DNA from: Hymenobacter latericoloratus
Lineage (GTDB): Bacteria > Bacteroidota > Bacteroidia > Cytophagales > Hymenobacteraceae
Length of the DNA stretch: 64,000 bases
Assembly: GCF_014199535.1 (NCBI RefSeq)
Contig: NZ_JACHNV010000001.1
Location: 992,001-1,056,000, forward strand
Reading direction: 5' to 3'
Made by a program: the position numbers and the translations under genes. Position 1 is the first letter of the stretch; each line of letters starts with the position of its first letter. Positions 56,228 to 64,000 of the stretch are shown here, piece after piece. Below the pieces are notes generated by a model. That model was not told the DNA's origin, ran no database searches, and saw only the letters and a program-made list of their open reading frames with translations.

Positions 56228-58243
56228 TTACCAACCGCCGCTGCCGCCGGCATCTTTCTGCTCGCTTTCCGGCTTAATCAGGCGGAACTCTACGCGGCGG
56301 TTAGTGCGGGCGTCTTCCTCCGTCGCCTCGGCCTTGAGGGGTTGGGTGCTGCCGTAGCCCATGCTCTCAATGCGGTTGGGCTTGAGTTTCCCCTTTTGCT
56401 CGATGTAGCGGCGGATGGCTTCGGCCCGGTCCTGCGAGAGGGTCATGTTAAAGTCCGGGTCGCCTTTGCTGTCGGTGTGGCCCGAAATGCTGAGCCGGAA
56501 CGTGGGGTGGTCCACCAGGAACACGGCAATGCGGTCCAGAATGGGGTGCATGCTGGCCCGGATGTTGGCCTTGTCCTGGTCAAACTCGATGTTCTTGAAA
56601 ATCAGCGGGAGCTTGTAGTCGATGGAGTTGGTCATCAGCTTCATCACCGTGTCGCCCTGCAGGGCAAACTTCTTTTCCACGCTGAAAAAGTCGGGGCTCT
56701 GAATCAGCATCACGTAGTGCGAGCCCTCAATCAGGTCAAAGTCGAAGGAGCCGTCGTCGCGCAGGTACTTGCTGGCTACCTCAATGCCGTTATCTGTATC
56801 AATAATGCTGACGATACCGTTCAGCGGCCGGCGGCTCACCGAGTCAATCAGGGAGCCCGCTATGTGAGTAGTGGCCAGGGGCTGGGCCTCCATGGGTAGC
56901 GGAAACGAGAAGAGGTCGAGGTTCTTCATTTCCTTTTCCTCGGAGCGGGCGTAATACAGGCTCTTCGATTCAGAGTCAATCGTGAAGTAATATTCTGAGC
57001 CTCTGCCGTTCACCAGCGGCCCAATGTTGATAGGCTCCTGCCAGCGGCCCCGCACCCGGTACGTCTTATAAATATCGAAGTCGCCGAAGTTGAGCAGCTG
57101 CCCGCGGGAGCTGAAGTAGAGCACATGGTAGAGCGGGTGGTAGAAGGGGCTTACCTCACTTTCGCGGGTGTTTACCACGGGCCCCATGTTCTGGGCCTTG
57201 CCCCACTGCCCGTTCTTCTGCTTTACCGTGTACCAGATGTCCGAAAGGCCAAAGCCGCCCAGACGGTCAGAAGCGAAGTACAGCGTGTCTTCGCCGGGGG
57301 AGAGGGTAGGCTGCGAGTCCCAGGCCGTGGAGTTGACGTTGCTGCCGAGCGTTTTAGGCGCCGTCCATTGCCCCTCCCTGAAGGTCGAAACGTACAGGTC
57401 GCAGTTGCCGTGGCAGGTAGGACACTCGCAGCGAGCGAAAAACAGCGTTTTACCATCCTTGCTGATGCAGGCCGAACCCTCGTTGTAGGGCGAGTTGATG
57501 GGTTTGGGCAAGGGCTCGGCCTCCGTCCAGACGCCGTTTTCGCGCCGGGAAGTGTACAGGTCCTCATCGACTACCCCGTGAATGCCGCGCATCTTGCGCT
57601 TCGAGGAGAAGATAAGCTGGTCGGCGTCGGCGTTGAGGGTAGGGCCGTAGTCCTCCACTTTGGAGTTGATGGCGTCGCCCATGCTGGTGTACACGCCTTT
57701 GGGCGGCCGGAAAGCGGCAATGTTTTTCCGGTACTCTACAATGTCGTAGTACGTTTTGAGCGGCACGTACAGGTCGGCCGTTTTCTGCTCCAGCGAGTCG
57801 TAGTAGAGCTGCACCTTTTTCAGGTCCTGGCGGCGGTGCTTGAGGGCCAGGCGGTAGTAGGCCTTGGCCCGGTCTTCGTTGCCGGCCTTTTCCCAGAGCT
57901 GGCCCAGGCGCCAGAGCAGGCCGGTATCCTTGTAGAAGTTCTCGATGCCAAACCGGCTCACGTACACGTCCAGCAGGTTGCGGGCGGCGTTCCAGTTTTT
58001 GCGCTTTTCGGCCCGCTGAATTTCCCGGAGCGCTTTTTTATCCTCGAAGTACGCCAGGCGGTTGATGTTCGGGAAATCGGGGGTAGCGTCGGTGCGGGCC
58101 CGGGCGCTCCGGATAACTTTGGCGCTCAGCTTCCGTTGCGCGTTGGGTAAGCTGCTTTTTTGCTGAGCCTCCACCACAACAGGTAATACCAGTGCCAGCA
58201 GCAGCAACGGTCCAGAAAGCACGAAACGGAAAAAGCGAAGCAT
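56228..58243 (-). CDS. OmpA-family outer-membrane protein with PD40 propeller
   Basis: A 671-residue protein. ATG 58243 begins a signal peptide (LRFFRFVLSGPLLLLALVLPVVVEAQ). Order of domains: N-terminal helical TPR-like part (RNLLDVYVSRFG, LWRLGQLWEKAGNEDRAKAYYRLAL), a PD40/WD40-like propeller about residues 190-440 (ADQLIFSSKRKMRG, TLSPGEDTLYFASDRLGGFG), a beta-sandwich about 455-540, and a C-terminal OmpA peptidoglycan-binding domain with FDQDKANIRASM, ISGHTDSKGDPDFNMTLSQDRA and TNRRVEFRLI. This is the Bacteroidota PorE-like OmpA/PD40 type, possibly tied to the T9SS. Anchoring of the barrel is inferred. Confidence 0.85.
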   Translation of the reverse strand: MLRFFRFVLSGPLLLLALVLPVVVEAQQKSSLPNAQRKLSAKVIRSARARTDATPDFPNINRLAYFEDKKALREIQRAEKRKNWNAARNLLDVYVSRFGIENFYKDTGLLWRLGQLWEKAGNEDRAKAYYRLALKHRRQDLKKVQLYYDSLEQKTADLYVPLKTYYDIVEYRKNIAAFRPPKGVYTSMGDAINSKVEDYGPTLNADADQLIFSSKRKMRGIHGVVDEDLYTSRRENGVWTEAEPLPKPINSPYNEGSACISKDGKTLFFARCECPTCHGNCDLYVSTFREGQWTAPKTLGSNVNSTAWDSQPTLSPGEDTLYFASDRLGGFGLSDIWYTVKQKNGQWGKAQNMGPVVNTRESEVSPFYHPLYHVLYFSSRGQLLNFGDFDIYKTYRVRGRWQEPINIGPLVNGRGSEYYFTIDSESKSLYYARSEEKEMKNLDLFSFPLPMEAQPLATTHIAGSLIDSVSRRPLNGIVSIIDTDNGIEVASKYLRDDGSFDFDLIEGSHYVMLIQSPDFFSVEKKFALQGDTVMKLMTNSIDYKLPLIFKNIEFDQDKANIRASMHPILDRIAVFLVDHPTFRLSISGHTDSKGDPDFNMTLSQDRAEAIRRYIEQKGKLKPNRIESMGYGSTQPLKAEATEEDARTNRRVEFRLIKPESEQKDAGGSGGW

Positions 58244-58284
58244 AGCAATGATAGAGCACAGAAGCGGTGGGAGCCGGCAAGCAT

Positions 58285-58292
58285 CAAAAATA
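58285..58292 (-). promoter_or_regulatory. -7 promoter element (TAnnTTTG) of OmpA/PD40 gene
   Basis: TATTTTTG on the minus strand, exact consensus, 42 bases upstream of the ATG at 58243. Confidence 0.5.
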
Positions 58293-58509
58293 GGAATTTT
58301 TGGATGCAGCTCTACATCCTCTGCCTCTTCAGGGCCAAGCCTTATTTTTGGGTCTGCCATGGATGAGCTCTGCCGATGTGGCCGGCCCGGTTGGTGGCAC
58401 GGCGCTTGACCAAATCCATACCTTCGGGTAACTCCCTACGTTTAAGCCTAAGCTTATCCCGCGCTCCTGTCATTCTGACACGCAGCGTTGCTTTTCTGTC
58501 TCTCCCTGC

Positions 58510-61014
58510 ATGAGTCGATATAATTCACCCAAGTCACCGCTTTCCTCCTTGTTGCTGATGGCTGAAGATGCTGAAGAAATGGTGTCCATTGTGGCCGCCG
58601 ACCCCGATCAGACGCTCAGCGCCGACGAATCGCCGGAGGTGCTGCCGCTGCTGCCCGTGCGCAACACGGTGCTGTTTCCGGGGGTAGTGCTGCCCGTCAC
58701 GGTTACCCGCAAGAAGAGCATTCGGCTGGTGCGCAAGGCCTACCGCGGCAACAAGATTGTGGGGGTAGTGGCCCAGAAAAACGGGCAGAGCGACGACCCT
58801 ACCCTGCAGGACTTGTATCAGGTAGGCACCATGGCCAAGATCCTGAAGCTGCTGGTGCTGCCTGATGGCAATACCACCATCATCATTCAGGGCCAGTCGC
58901 GCTTCCGTATTGAGGCCGAGGTGCAAAGCACGCCCTACCTCACGGCGCGGGTAAGCTACTCGCCCGAGGCTTTTCCCAACAAGCAGTCCAAGGAAGTAAA
59001 AGCTCTGGTGTCGTCGTTGAAGGAAGCGGCGGCCAAAATGCTGAAGCTGAACCCCGAGATTCCGCAGGAAGCCCAGGTGGCGCTGGATAATATTGAGTCG
59101 CCTTCGTTTCTGACCCATTTCCTTTCTTCCAACATCAACGTGGAGGTAGGAATCAAGCAGCAGCTGCTGGAAATCAACGACGGCGTGGAGCGCGGAACCC
59201 AGCTGCTGGAGCTCATGCTGAAGGAAATTCAGCTGCTGGAAATCAAGCGCGAAATCCACACCAAGGTTCACACCGACATCGACCAGCAGCAGCGCGACTA
59301 TTTCCTGCGCCAGCAGATTAAAGTGCTGCAGGATGAGCTGGGTTTTGACGGCCCCGACCAGGAAGTGGAAAAGCTGCGCCAGCGTGCCAAAGACAAAAAG
59401 TGGCCCGAGGCCGTAGCCAAGCACTTTACCAAGGAGCTGGATAAGCTCACCCGCATCAACCCCCAGGCCGCCGAGTACCCGGTAAGCGTAAACTACGTGG
59501 AGTTTCTGCTGGACCTGCCCTGGGGCGAATACACCAAGGACAACTTCAACCTGAAGCGCACCCAGAAAATCCTCGACCAGGACCACTACGGCATGGAAAA
59601 GGTGAAGGCGCGCATCATCGAGTACCTAGCCGTGCTCAAGCTGAAGCAGGACCTGAAAGCCCCTATTCTGTGCTTGTACGGCCCTCCGGGGGTAGGAAAA
59701 ACTTCCCTGGGCCGCTCTATTGCCAAGGCGCTGGGCCGGCAGTACGTGCGCATGAGTCTGGGCGGCGTGCGCGACGAGGCTGAAATTCGGGGGCACCGCA
59801 AAACCTACGTGGGCGCCATGCCCGGCCGCATCATCTCCCAGATCAAGAAGGCCGGCGCCTCCAACCCGGTTATCGTGCTCGACGAAATTGATAAGCTGGC
59901 TTCCGACTTCCGCGGCGACCCCTCGTCGGCACTGCTGGAAGTGCTGGACCCCGAGCAGAACTCCACCTTCACCGACAACTACCTGGAAGTAGAATACGAC
60001 TTGTCGCGGGTGCTGTTCATTGCCACGGCTAACTCCCTGGAAACCATTCAGCCCGCCCTGCGCGACCGGATGGAAATTATTGACCTGACGGGCTACACCC
60101 TGGAGGAGAAAACCCAAATTGCCAAAAAGCACCTCTGGCCCAAGCTGCTGCAGGAGCACGGCCTCGGCCCGAAGGATGCCGGCATCAGCACCTCAGCCCT
60201 GCAGCGCGTGATTGATGACTACACCCGCGAGAGTGGGGTGCGCAGCCTGGAGCGCAAGCTGGGCGCGGTAGTGCGCAACGTGGCCAAGAGCAAAGCCATG
60301 AATGAAGCCTTCCCCTCGACCCTGGAGCCCAAGGACATCCACCGCATCCTGGGGGCCGCCATCTTCGACCGGGACCAGTACCAGGACAACGAAACTGCTG
60401 GGGTAGTTACGGGCCTGGCCTGGACCAGCGTGGGCGGCGACATTCTCTTTATCGAGAGCCTGCTGAGCCGGGGGAGGGGCAAGCTCACGCTGTCGGGCCA
60501 GCTCGGCGACGTGATGAAGGAATCGGCCGTGACGGCCCTGAGCTACCTACGCAGTCGGGCCGAGGAGCTGGACATTGATTACCGCCTCTTCGATCAGTAC
60601 GATTTGCACATTCACTTCCCCGAAGGCGCCGTGCCCAAGGATGGGCCCAGCGCAGGCATTGCCATTTTCACCAGCATTGCCTCGGTGTTTACCCAGCGCA
60701 AAATTCGGAGCCATTTGGCCATGACGGGCGAAATCACGCTCCGCGGGAAGGTGTTGCCGGTGGGCGGCATTAAGGAGAAGATTCTGGCGGCTAAGCGGGC
60801 CGGCGTCCGCGACATTATTCTGTGCCCCAAGAATAAGAAGGACATCGACGAAATTCCGACCGATTACCTCAATGACCTGACCATCCACTACGCTGACCGA
60901 GTAGATGATGTGCTGCGGGTAGCGCTGCTGGAAGAAAAAGTAGCTCACCCTATGAAACTGGTGGTGCGCGACGAGGCGCCAGTGCCTGCTTCTCCAAGCG
61001 TGGAGGTTAGCTAG
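58510..61014 (+). CDS. lon: ATP-dependent protease Lon
   Basis: Degrades misfolded and some regulatory proteins. The 834-residue protein begins with the substrate-binding domain ([20 protein letters not shown], residues about 45-250), then a AAA+ module with Walker [10 protein letters not shown] near residue 391 and [10 protein letters not shown] (Walker B), and the C-terminal protease with catalytic Ser714 in PKDGPSAG and Lys757 in [10 protein letters not shown], a separation of 43 residues as in E. coli Lon. The stop is followed by a long hairpin. Promoter not identified with confidence in the 265-base region upstream. Confidence 0.97.
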   Translation: MSRYNSPKSPLSSLLLMAEDAEEMVSIVAADPDQTLSADESPEVLPLLPVRNTVLFPGVVLPVTVTRKKSIRLVRKAYRGNKIVGVVAQKNGQSDDPTLQDLYQVGTMAKILKLLVLPDGNTTIIIQGQSRFRIEAEVQSTPYLTARVSYSPEAFPNKQSKEVKALVSSLKEAAAKMLKLNPEIPQEAQVALDNIESPSFLTHFLSSNINVEVGIKQQLLEINDGVERGTQLLELMLKEIQLLEIKREIHTKVHTDIDQQQRDYFLRQQIKVLQDELGFDGPDQEVEKLRQRAKDKKWPEAVAKHFTKELDKLTRINPQAAEYPVSVNYVEFLLDLPWGEYTKDNFNLKRTQKILDQDHYGMEKVKARIIEYLAVLKLKQDLKAPILCLYGPPGVGKTSLGRSIAKALGRQYVRMSLGGVRDEAEIRGHRKTYVGAMPGRIISQIKKAGASNPVIVLDEIDKLASDFRGDPSSALLEVLDPEQNSTFTDNYLEVEYDLSRVLFIATANSLETIQPALRDRMEIIDLTGYTLEEKTQIAKKHLWPKLLQEHGLGPKDAGISTSALQRVIDDYTRESGVRSLERKLGAVVRNVAKSKAMNEAFPSTLEPKDIHRILGAAIFDRDQYQDNETAGVVTGLAWTSVGGDILFIESLLSRGRGKLTLSGQLGDVMKESAVTALSYLRSRAEELDIDYRLFDQYDLHIHFPEGAVPKDGPSAGIAIFTSIASVFTQRKIRSHLAMTGEITLRGKVLPVGGIKEKILAAKRAGVRDIILCPKNKKDIDEIPTDYLNDLTIHYADRVDDVLRVALLEEKVAHPMKLVVRDEAPVPASPSVEVS

Positions 61015-61020
61015 AGCTGC

Positions 61021-61067
61021 CAGAATTCCCTACCCCCTCGGTGCCGCCAGGGGGGTAGGGAATTCTG
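61021..61067. terminator. hairpin after lon
   Basis: About 17-bp stem (CAGAATTCCCTACCCCC against GGGGGTAGGGAATTCTG, one extra G) without a T-run. Probable termination or mRNA-stabilising hairpin between lon and porQ. Confidence 0.55.
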
Positions 61068-61135
61068 CGGCCGGGCACGCAATAAAGCGGCGGAAGTAGG
61101 CGTCTTATCGGGCAACCTGCTTTATCTTTCCCCCG

Positions 61136-62197
61136 ATGATTCGACCCCTACGCCACAGCCTTTTTTTGCTTCCTTTCCTGGCGCTGGGCCTTGGCGGCCT
61201 TACTCCGGCTATGGCCCAGATTGGCGGGCAGCAGGCATTTTCCTTCCTCAATCTGCCTACCAGTGCCAAGCTGGCCGGGCTGGGCGGCGTGAACGTTTCC
61301 TCCCGCGACGCCGATGGCACCATGATCTACGGCAACCCGGCCCTGCTGAACGCCGATATGGATGGGCGGTTGGCCCTGGGCTACGTCGATTATTTGGCCG
61401 ATATCAAGCAAAGCACGGCCGTGTACGTGTTCAATACTGAGAAGGCAGGTCGGTTTGGCGTAGGGCTTACCTACCTGAGCTACGGCAACTTCGAGCAGTT
61501 CGACGCGGCGGGAAACTCACTAGGTCAGTTTTCAGTGAACGAGTACGCCCTGAGCATTGCTAACTCCTATACCAGCGGGGCCTTTACCATAGGCGGCACC
61601 CTCAAGCTGGCCGGATCGGGTATTGCCGGCAACCACTCGTTTGCGGCTTTAGCCGATGTAGGCGGGCTGTTCAAGCACCCGGAGCAGGACTTCACCGTAG
61701 GCCTGGTGGTGCGTAATGCCGGTATTCAGCTAAAGCCTTACGATGGCGCTGACCGGGAGCCCATGCCGCTGGATGTAGAGCTGGGCACCTCGTTCAAGCC
61801 TGAGCACCTGCCGCTGCGTTTTTCCTTCACGGCTCACCACCTGCAGCGCCTCGACATTGTGTACCTCGACCCCAACCAGCGCGGGCAGCTGGACGAGAAC
61901 GGCGAGGAAATCAAGCCTAAGAAGAGCTTGGGCGACAAGATTGCCCGGCACTTTGTGGTAGGCGGGGAGCTGCTGCTCAGCAAGAACCTGAACCTGCGCG
62001 TAGGGTATAACCACCTGCAGCGCCGGGAGCTGCGCTTGGAAAATACGTCGGGCGGCGCAGGCTTCTCTTTCGGGGTGATGCTGCGCGTCAGCCAGTTTCA
62101 GCTTGATTATACCCACGCCGGTTACCATGCTTCTGGCGGGGCCAACTACTTCACCATTGCCCGCAACCTCGATTCTCTGTTCAAAAAATCACAGTAA
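61136..62197 (+). CDS. porQ: type IX secretion system protein PorQ
   Basis: Outer-membrane barrel of the type IX secretion system, where PorQ works with PorZ to anchor the sortase complex at the cell surface. The 353-residue protein has a signal peptide (LLPFLALGLGGLTPAMAQ) and the family start IGGQQAFSFLNLPTSAKLAGLGGVNVSSRDADGTMIYGNPALLN, which is diagnostic for PorQ (and PorV-like) proteins. Later blocks such as AKSTAVYVFNTEK and FTIGGTLKLAGSGIAGNHSFAALADVGG are barrel strands. No other por gene is in this window. Confidence 0.9.
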   Translation: MIRPLRHSLFLLPFLALGLGGLTPAMAQIGGQQAFSFLNLPTSAKLAGLGGVNVSSRDADGTMIYGNPALLNADMDGRLALGYVDYLADIKQSTAVYVFNTEKAGRFGVGLTYLSYGNFEQFDAAGNSLGQFSVNEYALSIANSYTSGAFTIGGTLKLAGSGIAGNHSFAALADVGGLFKHPEQDFTVGLVVRNAGIQLKPYDGADREPMPLDVELGTSFKPEHLPLRFSFTAHHLQRLDIVYLDPNQRGQLDENGEEIKPKKSLGDKIARHFVVGGELLLSKNLNLRVGYNHLQRRELRLENTSGGAGFSFGVMLRVSQFQLDYTHAGYHASGGANYFTIARNLDSLFKKSQ

Positions 62198-62339
62198 CTA
62201 CTCGCTTTTCCTACCCCCTGGCTCGTAGCTAACCTGGCAGGCTTCTGGCCTCTGCTCTTGCTACAACTACCTGTTCTTCCTTCCGCCAAATTTTAGAAGT
62301 CACACCGCTTCGTTATTCGGCTTGTTTACCCTGATTCTT

Positions 62340-63752
62340 ATGCTCGACTCCGCTGAGTTTCTCACCCCGGCCCAGATTGTGGCCGAACTCGATAAATACA
62401 TCATTGGCCAGCACGAAGCCAAGCGCCACGTGGCCATTGCCCTGCGCAACCGGTGGCGCCGCTTGCACGCCCCAGCTGCTATGCAGCGCGAAATCGTGCC
62501 CAACAACATCCTGATGATTGGCTCCACTGGCGTCGGCAAAACCGAAATTGCTCGTCGTCTGGCCAGCATTTCGGGTGCTCCGTTCACTAAAGTGGAAGCC
62601 TCTAAGTTCACGGAAGTAGGCTACGTAGGCCGCGACGTAGAAAGCATGGTGCGCGACTTGGTGGAGCAGTCAGTGAACATGGTGAAGCAGCGCCGCAAGG
62701 AAGAAGTAAAGGTGCAGGCGGCCCAGGCCGTGGAAGATGCCATTCTCGACATTCTGATTCCGCCGGTTACTACCTCGGTTGCTACTCCTAAACCCGCTCT
62801 GGGCTTCCCAACTACCGCTGCCAATGAAGTGCCTGATTCCGACCACGAACTGAACGAGCGCACGCGGGAGCGGTTTCGGGAAAAGATTCGGAATGGGGAA
62901 ATGGACGAGCGCAAAATTGAAATCCGGGTGCAGCAGAACAGCAGCCCAGGCATTGGTGTAATCGGCGGCCCGGCCGGTATGGACGAGGCCAGCATGGCCG
63001 GCATCCAGGACATGCTCGGTTCCATGCTACCCAAGAAGACCCGCAAGCGCAAGGTAACCGTAGCTGAGGCTCGCAAGATTCTGCTCGATGAGGAAGCCGC
63101 CAAGCTCATCGACATGGACGAGGTGAAGGATGAAGCCATCCGCCACGCCGAAAACGCGGGTATCATCTTCATCGACGAAATCGACAAAGTAGCCAGCCGC
63201 AGCGGCAAGGGTGGCGGTGGCCCCGATGTAAGCCGGGAGGGCGTGCAGCGCGACCTGCTGCCCATTGTGGAAGGCTCCGCCGTGAGCACCAAGTACGGCA
63301 TCATCCACACCGACCACATTCTGTTTATTGCGGCCGGCGCCTTTCACGTAGCCAAGCCTTCTGACCTGATTCCGGAGCTGCAGGGCCGTTTCCCCATTCG
63401 GGTGGAGCTACAGAGCCTGAGCAAAGATGACTTCTTCCGTATCCTGAAAGACCCGAAAAATGCCCTCACCAAACAGTACGAGGCCTTGCTGCAGGCCGAG
63501 GGGGTAGCCCTGTCGTTTGAAGACTCAGCCCTAGAGCGCTTGGCTGAAATTGCGTTTGAGGTGAACAGCGAGGTGGAAAACATCGGAGCCCGGCGCCTGC
63601 ACACCGTTATGAGCCGTCTGCTCAATGACATCCTGTTCGATGTACCCGACAAAATCGGCCCGAATGCGCGGATTTTAGTTAACCGCGAAATGGTGGAAGA
63701 GCGCCTGCGCGACATGGTTCGTAACCGCGACCTGAGCCAGTATATTCTGTGA
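62340..63752 (+). CDS. hslU: ATP-dependent protease ATPase subunit HslU
   Basis: Unfoldase of the HslUV protease; HslV (the peptidase) is not in this window. The 470-residue protein has ELDKYIIGQHEAKRHVAIALRNRWRR (N-terminal signature), Walker A IGSTGVGKTE, EVGYVGRDVESMVRDLVE (pore region GYVGRD), Walker B GIIFIDEIDKVASR, and a C-terminal QYIL tail that docks into HslV. The intermediate domain at about residues 105-240 is shorter on motifs but present. ATG 62340 is chosen for the family start (LDSAEFLTPAQIV). A clean terminator follows. Confidence 0.96.
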   Translation: MLDSAEFLTPAQIVAELDKYIIGQHEAKRHVAIALRNRWRRLHAPAAMQREIVPNNILMIGSTGVGKTEIARRLASISGAPFTKVEASKFTEVGYVGRDVESMVRDLVEQSVNMVKQRRKEEVKVQAAQAVEDAILDILIPPVTTSVATPKPALGFPTTAANEVPDSDHELNERTRERFREKIRNGEMDERKIEIRVQQNSSPGIGVIGGPAGMDEASMAGIQDMLGSMLPKKTRKRKVTVAEARKILLDEEAAKLIDMDEVKDEAIRHAENAGIIFIDEIDKVASRSGKGGGGPDVSREGVQRDLLPIVEGSAVSTKYGIIHTDHILFIAAGAFHVAKPSDLIPELQGRFPIRVELQSLSKDDFFRILKDPKNALTKQYEALLQAEGVALSFEDSALERLAEIAFEVNSEVENIGARRLHTVMSRLLNDILFDVPDKIGPNARILVNREMVEERLRDMVRNRDLSQYIL

Positions 63753-63792
63753 GGAGGGGAAAGGAAAAGACATTCAGCTGCTTCAAACAAAG

Positions 63793-63823
63793 AAAAGAGG
63801 CTACTACGGTAGCCTCTTTTTCG
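63793..63823 (+). terminator. intrinsic terminator of hslU
   Basis: Twelve-bp perfect stem (AAAAGAGGCTAC / GTAGCCTCTTTT) with a TACG tetraloop, followed by TCGGTTT. Confidence 0.9.
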
Positions 63824-63871
63824 GTTTAGACCGTACTTTTTACCAGCCTCTCACCTCCCTCACCCAGCCTT

Positions 63872-64000
63872 ATGCATTATTACATCATCACCGGAGCCAG
63901 TCGCGGGCTAGGCAAAGCCTTGGCGGAAGCTGTGCTGCGCCTCCCCGATACAAAGGTTGTCGGCGTTTCGCGCCACGCCACCATTGAGCACGAGCGGTAC
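63872..64000 (+). CDS. SDR family oxidoreductase (5' part only)
   Basis: The first 43 residues read MHYYIITGASRGLGKALAEA and then VLRLPDTKVVGVSRHATIEHERY. TGASRGLG is the NAD(P)-binding GxxxGxG motif of short-chain dehydrogenases, in the standard place ten residues from the start. It runs off the right edge. The type of SDR cannot be specified; sepiapterin reductase-like enzymes begin similarly. Confidence 0.8.
   Translation, partial: MHYYIITGASRGLGKALAEAVLRLPDTKVVGVSRHATIEHERY

Noticed and set aside
1..64000. tRNA, rRNA, insertion sequences or integrases
   Set aside because: No cloverleaf-like sequence, no rRNA segments and no transposase or integrase motif could be seen in the window.

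Overview
The window is a piece of a high-GC (about 60% by eye) genome of the phylum Bacteroidota, most likely Hymenobacter or a close relative in the Hymenobacteraceae. Supporting this are a type IX secretion component (PorQ), an LptD of the Bacteroidota type, DUF5723, DUF5916 and DUF6702 proteins, a GreA-like C-terminal domain protein, a MutA/MutB-type methylmalonyl-CoA mutase, and many exact copies of the Bacteroidota -7 promoter element TAnnTTTG just upstream of genes. All assignments come from reading motifs; no database search was run.

Layout. 0-7.3 kb: truncated acyl-CoA desaturase, RluA-type pseudouridine synthase, panB, lptD, and divergently an N-acetylmuramoyl-L-alanine amidase followed by an MlaD/MCE protein. 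7.4-18.1 kb: acyl-CoA carboxylase beta chain, a low-GC orphan, a deletion-broken zeta toxin beside an intact small antitoxin-like gene, a pyruvate oxidase, a SirB1/transglutaminase-like protein, a redoxin, a phosphopantetheinyl transferase, a WD40 protein, a DivIVA-domain protein and folB. 18.2-25.3 kb: a HEAT-like protein, a BlaI/BlaR1-type repressor-metalloprotease pair with three identical operator dyads, and a DUF5916 outer-membrane protein. 25.4-37.6 kb: meaB, DUF5723, a beta-propeller protein, Nudix, L,D-transpeptidase, hydrolases, two SDRs, ankyrin repeats, a UPF0173-like hydrolase and a gene broken by one stop codon; this part is rich in palindromic intergenic repeats. 38.1-39.5 kb: a sharply AT-rich two-gene island (membrane protein plus DEDDh exonuclease), clearly acquired. 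39.5-49 kb: methylmalonyl-CoA mutase subunits, an outer-membrane protein, a 5'-nucleotidase split over two genes, and dnaA. 49-64 kb: OsmC, GH3-family enzyme, dxr, rseP, an OmpA/PD40 protein, lon, porQ, hslU and the start of an SDR.

How the genes connect. The carboxylase beta chain, MeaB and both mutase subunits make a scattered propionyl-CoA/methylmalonyl-CoA module. LptD, MlaD, amidase, L,D-transpeptidase, RseP, OmpA/PD40 protein and PorQ serve the cell envelope. Lon, HslU and RseP are protein quality control and stress proteolysis. The parts that stand out are the AT-rich island, the BlaI-type operator array, the toxin remnant, at least two families of palindromic repeats that sit only between genes, and a strongly over-represented GGGGTAG heptamer.
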